DNA of 7,173 bases, taken from the NCBI GenBank assembly GCA_947165805.1, contig CAMVBT010000126.1:1-7173 (forward strand), read 5' to 3'. How positions within the stretch are numbered: the first letter of the stretch is position 1; every line of letters starts with the position of its first letter. The DNA is from an uncultured Clostridia bacterium. GTDB lineage: Bacteria; Bacillota; Clostridia; Oscillospirales; Ruminococcaceae. The translations under genes were made by a program, and so were the position numbers. The notes under the pieces were generated by a model that did no database searches, was not told the origin of the DNA, and saw nothing but the letters and a program-made list of their open reading frames with translations. Shown piece after piece: positions 4,178 to 7,173 of this stretch.

Positions 4178-6217
4178 ATGGCTTCAAACAATTTTGGAAG
4201 ATCAGCGGTCATACGCCTGATACTCGGTTTTGCGATATTGGGCGTCCTGCTGACGATAATGGGCTTTGTCGATCTCGGCAAGGACATCGGCGGCTCCCAC
4301 GCCGACTTCACCGGAATGAAGATATCGGACTTCAAGGAAGGCGACATCATCAGCGGCACTATCACCGAAAATCTCGGTCAGGCGGCCTATATCACAACTA
4401 CCGAATACACGTTCGTATTCAAATCCGACGAGTACACCTCCGCGGGATACTATGTCATACCGTTCTTCCCGTCCCTTGAGGCGACGGTCCCCGACAAGCT
4501 TATGCTCTACAAGACCGGCAACAAGGATCAGATGAGCAGGCTCGACAAGCTGGAGACCGAGACCGACGAATACTACTTCGGGCAGAAGGGTACGACCTAC
4601 ACCCATGTGATCGTCGGACGCGCCGAAGTCACAAAAATGGACGCCGAAGAGCGCCAGTACTTCCGCGAGTATGTCGAGAGTTTCGTTGAGTTGTATTATC
4701 AGGGCTCGAAGAACATCGACGAATTAAAGGCAGCGTATCTTAACGCCATGGTCCCGTTTGTGGTTCAGTATAACGCGGGCGGCGGCAGCTGGATGCTGAC
4801 CATAGGCGTTATAATACTCGTCATCATGGCTGTAGCTTTCATCATCTACCTCGTGAAGTCGAGAAGCGGCGATACTGTCCGCACGTCATACGTTCCCTAT
4901 ATCCCGCCCGCCGGCGAGACTCCGGCCCCCGGAGGTACATCGGGCGGCACGGGCTCCGTTCCTCCGTATATCGGCGGGAGCTCCGGCAGTACCGGTTCGG
5001 TGCCGCCTTATATGAGCGGGAGCACAGGCAGTGCTCCGCAGGCTCCGAACGGCAGGACATACCCGTATATGGGCGGCAGCGGCACCTCAGGCGCCGGCAG
5101 TCCGAGAACTCCCTATATCGGCGGAGCCAATGCAGATGAAATAAACAAGATACTCAACTATACCCCCGGGAGCCGCGGTACCTCCGCTCCCACAAAACGC
5201 AAAGGCCTGCTCGGTCTGGAGAGCGGACGTCCCCCCCGTATGCGCTCCGATCAGGAAGCTATGGACGCCATACTCGGCGGTATCGACAGAACGAACAAGA
5301 CTCCGCTGACCCAGCCGAAGCGCAACTACTACGTCGGCTATACGGGCAGCTCGCAGGGCGCCTACGGGAATCTTGACCGCCCGATGCCCCCGATAGAAGG
5401 TCTTGACGACAGCAATCCGACCATACAGAGATCGCAGCCCGCTCCCATGGGCGACAGTATGCCGGCTGTCGATCCGCACACCCATGAACAGATCGACGAG
5501 AGCAACGGCGGCATAGCCATTGAGGACAGAGCCGCAAAATATAAAGCGGTGATGCCTCACAACGGCGATCTTCCGGTCATCAATCCCGACAGAAAGGCCG
5601 CAGACCTTGCGTTTGCCGACTCACTCGCAGGCGAAGGCGCTGCGCCCGGACTTGCCGTGACAGCCGCGGCCGCGGCGGAAGAGGAATACTCGTCCATAAT
5701 GGTCGAGCCGACAGACCCCGAGATGCGCAATATGTACAATATCGGCGGTCACATGATGGAGGAGGTCGATCCCCGCACCGAAACGAATGTTGACCTGTCG
5801 AACGGCGGCATAGAGAGACTTCCCGAGGACATCATCTCATCGGCGGAGACCGAAACGGCGGCAGTCCCGGAGACCCCGGCAGTACCCGAAGCACTTGAAA
5901 CTCCCGCCGCACCCGAACCCCCGGAAGCTATCGAAGCACCGGAAGCTCCCGAAATCCCGGAGCCGGAACCCGTATCCGCGTTTGACTCGATCGGGGGCGT
6001 ACAGGATATACCATCGGTACAGAGCATTCCCACCGTACAGGATATCCCGACCGTGCAGGACGTTCCGAAAGCGTCGGACTTCCCCACTGTGCCGGATTAC
6101 TCGTCGAGCTACGCGAGACCGGAATTTCCGCAGGCTCCCGTCTTCCCCGACAAGATCGAGACACCCGCGTTCCCGCAGGCTCCGAAATTCCCCGATAATA
6201 ATGACACTACATTCTGA
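4178..6217 (+). CDS. Two-pass membrane protein of unknown function with long Pro-rich cytoplasmic tail
   Basis: I do not recognise this 679-residue protein. The N-terminus has a membrane segment (about residues 11-31, VIRLILGFAILGVLLTIMGF), a ~170-residue globular domain (about 33-204) and a second membrane segment (about 205-226, WMLTIGVIILVIMAVAFIIY) followed by KSR. Arginines before the first segment and basic residues after the second suggest both ends are cytoplasmic and the 33-204 domain is outside. The remaining ~450 residues look disordered. They contain four PYIGG/PYMSG-type repeats (261-316), two short helix-like patches (ADEINKIL, QEAMDAIL), two SNGGI motifs (442-446, 541-545), an Ala run, and a Pro/Glu-rich stretch (560-600). 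They end with hexapeptide VQDIPT repeats (608-640) and FPQAPxFPD twice (650-658, 665-673). GAGG lies 7 nt before the ATG. It is the last gene of the parA-parB-serS transcript, ending 6 bp before a terminator. The tail composition suggests a scaffold or partner-binding role, but that is inference only. Confidence 0.85.
   Translation: MASNNFGRSAVIRLILGFAILGVLLTIMGFVDLGKDIGGSHADFTGMKISDFKEGDIISGTITENLGQAAYITTTEYTFVFKSDEYTSAGYYVIPFFPSLEATVPDKLMLYKTGNKDQMSRLDKLETETDEYYFGQKGTTYTHVIVGRAEVTKMDAEERQYFREYVESFVELYYQGSKNIDELKAAYLNAMVPFVVQYNAGGGSWMLTIGVIILVIMAVAFIIYLVKSRSGDTVRTSYVPYIPPAGETPAPGGTSGGTGSVPPYIGGSSGSTGSVPPYMSGSTGSAPQAPNGRTYPYMGGSGTSGAGSPRTPYIGGANADEINKILNYTPGSRGTSAPTKRKGLLGLESGRPPRMRSDQEAMDAILGGIDRTNKTPLTQPKRNYYVGYTGSSQGAYGNLDRPMPPIEGLDDSNPTIQRSQPAPMGDSMPAVDPHTHEQIDESNGGIAIEDRAAKYKAVMPHNGDLPVINPDRKAADLAFADSLAGEGAAPGLAVTAAAAAEEEYSSIMVEPTDPEMRNMYNIGGHMMEEVDPRTETNVDLSNGGIERLPEDIISSAETETAAVPETPAVPEALETPAAPEPPEAIEAPEAPEIPEPEPVSAFDSIGGVQDIPSVQSIPTVQDIPTVQDVPKASDFPTVPDYSSSYARPEFPQAPVFPDKIETPAFPQAPKFPDNNDTTF
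4958..5125 (+). repeat. Degenerate PPYIGG-type repeat block inside the membrane protein gene
   Basis: Residues 261-316 contain VPPYIGG, VPPYMSG, TYPYMGG and TPYIGG separated by Gly/Ser/Thr-rich linkers of 7-12 residues. Aromatic-glycine stickers in a flexible linker are typical of disordered interaction regions. At the DNA level the units are diverged, so this is an old repeat under protein-level constraint rather than a recent duplication. Confidence 0.7.
5999..6088 (+). repeat. 18-bp coding repeat (VQDIPT hexapeptide), about five units
   Basis: Units start at 5999, 6017, 6035, 6053 and 6071 and encode VQDIPS, VQSIPT, VQDIPT, VQDVPK and ASDFPT, followed by the partial unit VPDYSS. The first four share the G-T-A/G-C-A-G start of each unit, so slippage or unequal recombination probably generated them. 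Confidence 0.85.
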
Positions 6218-6223
6218 CAAACA

Positions 6224-6251
6224 AAAAGGCCTTCCTTCCGGAAGGTCTTTT
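6224..6251. terminator. Bidirectional terminator between the membrane gene and thiT
   Basis: A 12-bp stem, AAAAGGCCTTCC (6224-6235) with GGAAGGTCTTTT (6240-6251) including one G-T pair, has a TTCC loop. The T's at 6248-6251 then CGTTT serve the plus strand. The A-run at 6223-6227 gives TTTTTGTTTG on the minus strand. It sits between convergent stop codons (6215-6217 plus, 6266-6268 minus), so it probably ends both the parAB-serS operon and thiT. Confidence 0.9.
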
Positions 6252-6265
6252 CGTTTATGTGATGA

Positions 6266-6847
6266 TTATTCCGATACCGGCGAGAGCAGCTTCTTTGTCT
6301 GCGGAACGGAGAAGAGTATCGCCGCGCCTATGACCGTGAATATGATCTCCGGCAGCATATAGGAGCCGTTGTAGAGCAGGCTGTATATGTACTCGTTCTC
6401 TGTCGAGAAGCCGTCCCACAGCTCACCGAACGAGTGCCAGATAAACACACCGCTGATGAAGTGCGACACGAGCCTGAGCAAAAGCGCCACCGCGGTTCCC
6501 GCTATCCAGCCGGGGAGCTTCTTCTTTCTGAACATACCCGCCGTGCCTATCACGGTGTACGCGAGCAGGTAATCCAGCGCGAAGCACGCTATCAGTATTT
6601 CCGGGGTAAGTCCCCAGCTCAGCACCTCGCCGAGGTCGAGCAGCATCTGCACCAGCGAGTACACGAACGATACGAACAGTCCGCGCGCCACTCCGTACTT
6701 TATGCTGAACAGGCAGATCGGCAGCATTGACAGCAGGGTTATGGAGCCTCCCCATGGCAGCTTATACACCTTGATGAAGCTCAGCACCGCCGCCAGCGCG
6801 ATCATTACTGCGCCCTCGACGAGCATTACGGTTTTTGAGTTTTTCAT
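6266..6847 (-). CDS. thiT: ThiT, thiamine-specific S-component of an ECF transporter
   Basis: A 193-residue, roughly six-helix integral membrane protein that binds thiamine with high affinity and delivers it with a shared EcfA/EcfA'/EcfT energising module. Residues matching those of Lactococcus ThiT: W32 (of LPWGGSITL), E83 (SWGLTPE), H129 and W137 (SHFISGVFIW, same 8-residue spacing as H125/W133), and Y155 and N160 (same spacing as Y146/N151). An AxxxA patch in the first helix (A13, A17) fits docking to EcfT. The ATG at 6845-6847 is chosen because AAAGGA lies 8 nt upstream. A longer frame reaching an ATG at 6905-6907 would translate the riboswitch terminator and is rejected. No ECF module genes are in the window, so this is a solitary group II S-component. 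A TPP riboswitch upstream supports the substrate independently. Confidence 0.96.
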   Translation of the reverse strand: MKNSKTVMLVEGAVMIALAAVLSFIKVYKLPWGGSITLLSMLPICLFSIKYGVARGLFVSFVYSLVQMLLDLGEVLSWGLTPEILIACFALDYLLAYTVIGTAGMFRKKKLPGWIAGTAVALLLRLVSHFISGVFIWHSFGELWDGFSTENEYIYSLLYNGSYMLPEIIFTVIGAAILFSVPQTKKLLSPVSE

Positions 6848-6852
6848 TTCTT

Positions 6853-6865
6853 TCGTCCTTTCTTT
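6853..6865 (-). promoter_or_regulatory. Shine-Dalgarno region of thiT
   Basis: On the minus strand this reads AAAGAAAGGACGA, with AGGA ending 8 nt before the ATG at 6847. It fixes the thiT start downstream of the riboswitch terminator. The same 13 nt with the same spacing precede the parA TTG. Confidence 0.85.
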
Positions 6866-6874
6866 CTTCCGGGG

Positions 6875-6903
6875 AAAATAAAAACCCCTTTCTGCAAAAG
6901 GGG
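6875..6903 (-). terminator. Riboswitch-controlled intrinsic terminator upstream of thiT
   Basis: In the transcript, CCCCUUU (complement of 6903-6897) pairs with AAAGGGG (6891-6885) around UGCAG, followed by UUUUUAUUUU (6884-6875). It lies between the TPP aptamer and the thiT Shine-Dalgarno sequence, which is the expected place for the expression platform. TPP binding should favour this hairpin and stop transcription. Confidence 0.92.
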
Positions 6904-6911
6904 ACATAAAC

Positions 6912-7008
6912 GTCGGTATCTCCCTACGGCGGCATTATCCGCATCAGGTCACAGGTCGAAGCGTATTTTCGCTTCCTCTCAGCCGAATATCATCAGCTCC
7001 CTTTTTGC
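6912..7008 (-). promoter_or_regulatory. TPP riboswitch (THI element) controlling thiT
   Basis: Read on the minus strand, the conserved core is present. AGGGAGC (7002-6996) opens P2/P3, GCUGA/UCGGC (6997-6993 and 6986-6982) form P3, and CUGAGAG (6982-6976) is the pyrimidine-sensing loop. Next come ACCUGAU, then GCGG-AUAAU-GCCGC (P5, 6942-6929) and GUAGGGA (6927-6921), the pyrophosphate-binding side. An optional extra stem, GAAGCG-AAAAUA-CGCUUC (6975-6958), sits between CUGAGAG and the P2 3' strand, as in the Bacillus tenA element. A local P1 is not obvious, and P2 is weak (AGG/CCU). Outer boundaries are approximate. The aptamer starts within about 10 nt of the predicted transcription start. 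Confidence 0.95.
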
Positions 7009-7015
7009 GTGTTTT

Positions 7016-7044
7016 ATTATAGCACTATTTGAACGGTTTGTCAA
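7016..7044 (-). promoter_or_regulatory. Consensus promoter of the thiT leader
   Basis: On the minus strand, TTGACA (7044-7039) and TATAAT (7021-7016) are both perfect consensus, with a 17-bp spacer. Transcription should start near 7010, so the riboswitch lies at the very 5' end of the mRNA. A strong constitutive promoter fits control left to the riboswitch. Confidence 0.95.
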
Positions 7045-7062
7045 CTGTTTTTTGAAAGTCTC

Positions 7063-7139
7063 ACTGCTCCTTTCGATAGGAGCAGTTATTATTTTACTCT
7101 GAAAAGGCGTACTACCTGCCCCCGCTGCAAGGCGAAGCG
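7063..7139 (+). repeat. Second copy of the 846-946 hairpin-linker repeat
   Basis: The hairpin ACTGCTCCT/AGGAGCAGT (7063-7071 and 7078-7086) has a 6-nt loop, TTCGAT. It is followed by TTATTTTA, then CTCTGAAAAGGCGTACT, then CTGCAAGGCGAAGCG (7125-7139). The last block is identical to 932-946, and the order and orientation match the left copy. The hairpin core (CTGCTCCT/AGGAGCAG) is shared, but the stem is shorter and the linker is contracted, so the hairpin-to-block distance is 61 rather than 84 bp. It lies upstream of the thiT promoter. Confidence 0.8.
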
Positions 7140-7154
7140 ATTGGTCTTTCAGGA

Positions 7155-7173
7155 GGGTGGGAGGGGGTGAGGG
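7155..7173 (+). other. Putative G-quadruplex motif at the window edge
   Basis: Four G-tracts (7155-7157, 7159-7161, 7163-7167, 7171-7173) are separated by loops of 1, 1 and 3 nt (T, A, TGA). This satisfies the usual G3+N1-7 pattern with very short loops. It follows directly after the repeat copy ending at 7139 and is cut by the window end, so the full element cannot be seen. Confidence 0.65.

Noticed and set aside
5664..5675. 12-bp palindrome CCGCGGCCGCGG
   Set aside because: It encodes part of a poly-alanine run (GCC/GCG codons) inside the membrane protein gene and needs no separate function.
5895..6362. 155-codon Arg/Pro/Ser-rich plus-strand frame across the end of the membrane gene
   Set aside because: It is out of frame with the real gene, crosses the terminator at 6224-6251 and overlaps thiT antisense. 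Its composition is an artefact of the Pro/Glu-rich coding sequence.
6848..6907. N-terminal extension of thiT to an upstream ATG
   Set aside because: It runs through the riboswitch terminator and the Shine-Dalgarno sequence. The internal ATG at 6847 fits ThiT length and has AGGA 8 nt upstream.

Overview
The window looks like a piece of a Clostridia (Bacillota) chromosome, most likely an Oscillospiraceae/Ruminococcus-like gut or rumen anaerobe. The grounds are the soj/spo0J-type parA-parB pair next to serS, a thiamine ECF S-component (ThiT) behind a TPP riboswitch, AAAGGA-type Shine-Dalgarno sequences, sigma-A-type promoters and hairpin-rich intergenic repeats. The genus is inferred from family resemblance, not from a database search.

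Layout, left to right. (1) Bases 1-704: the C-terminal two thirds of a UgpC/MsmX/MalK-family sugar ABC transporter ATPase, closed by a strong intrinsic terminator (715-743). (2) Bases 744-1092: no gene, but a dense island of hairpins and modular repeats, including a 36-bp palindrome, a 14-bp-stem hairpin, two inverted-orientation copies of one composite element, and a 48-bp tandem duplication. (3) An extended -10 promoter (1093-1121) drives a probable four-gene operon: parA (TTG start at 1161), parB, serS and a 679-residue two-pass membrane protein of unknown function with a ~450-residue Pro/Gly/Glu-rich tail. Spacers are 13, 24 and 37 bp, and the operon ends at a terminator (6224-6251) usable from both strands. 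(4) On the minus strand, thiT (6266-6847) is preceded by a near-consensus promoter, a TPP riboswitch aptamer and an intrinsic terminator acting as expression platform. (5) The right end (7063-7173) holds a second copy of the 846-946 repeat, followed by a canonical G-quadruplex motif cut by the window edge.

How the parts relate: ParA and ParB form a chromosome (or large replicon) segregation system, although no parS-like site is present here. SerRS charges tRNA-Ser. The large membrane protein is co-oriented with them and may be a lineage-specific envelope or division-linked factor, but nothing in its sequence identifies it. ThiT imports thiamine using a shared ECF energising module encoded elsewhere, and is switched by TPP through transcription termination. 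The least explained material is the modular intergenic repeat family and the 679-residue protein.
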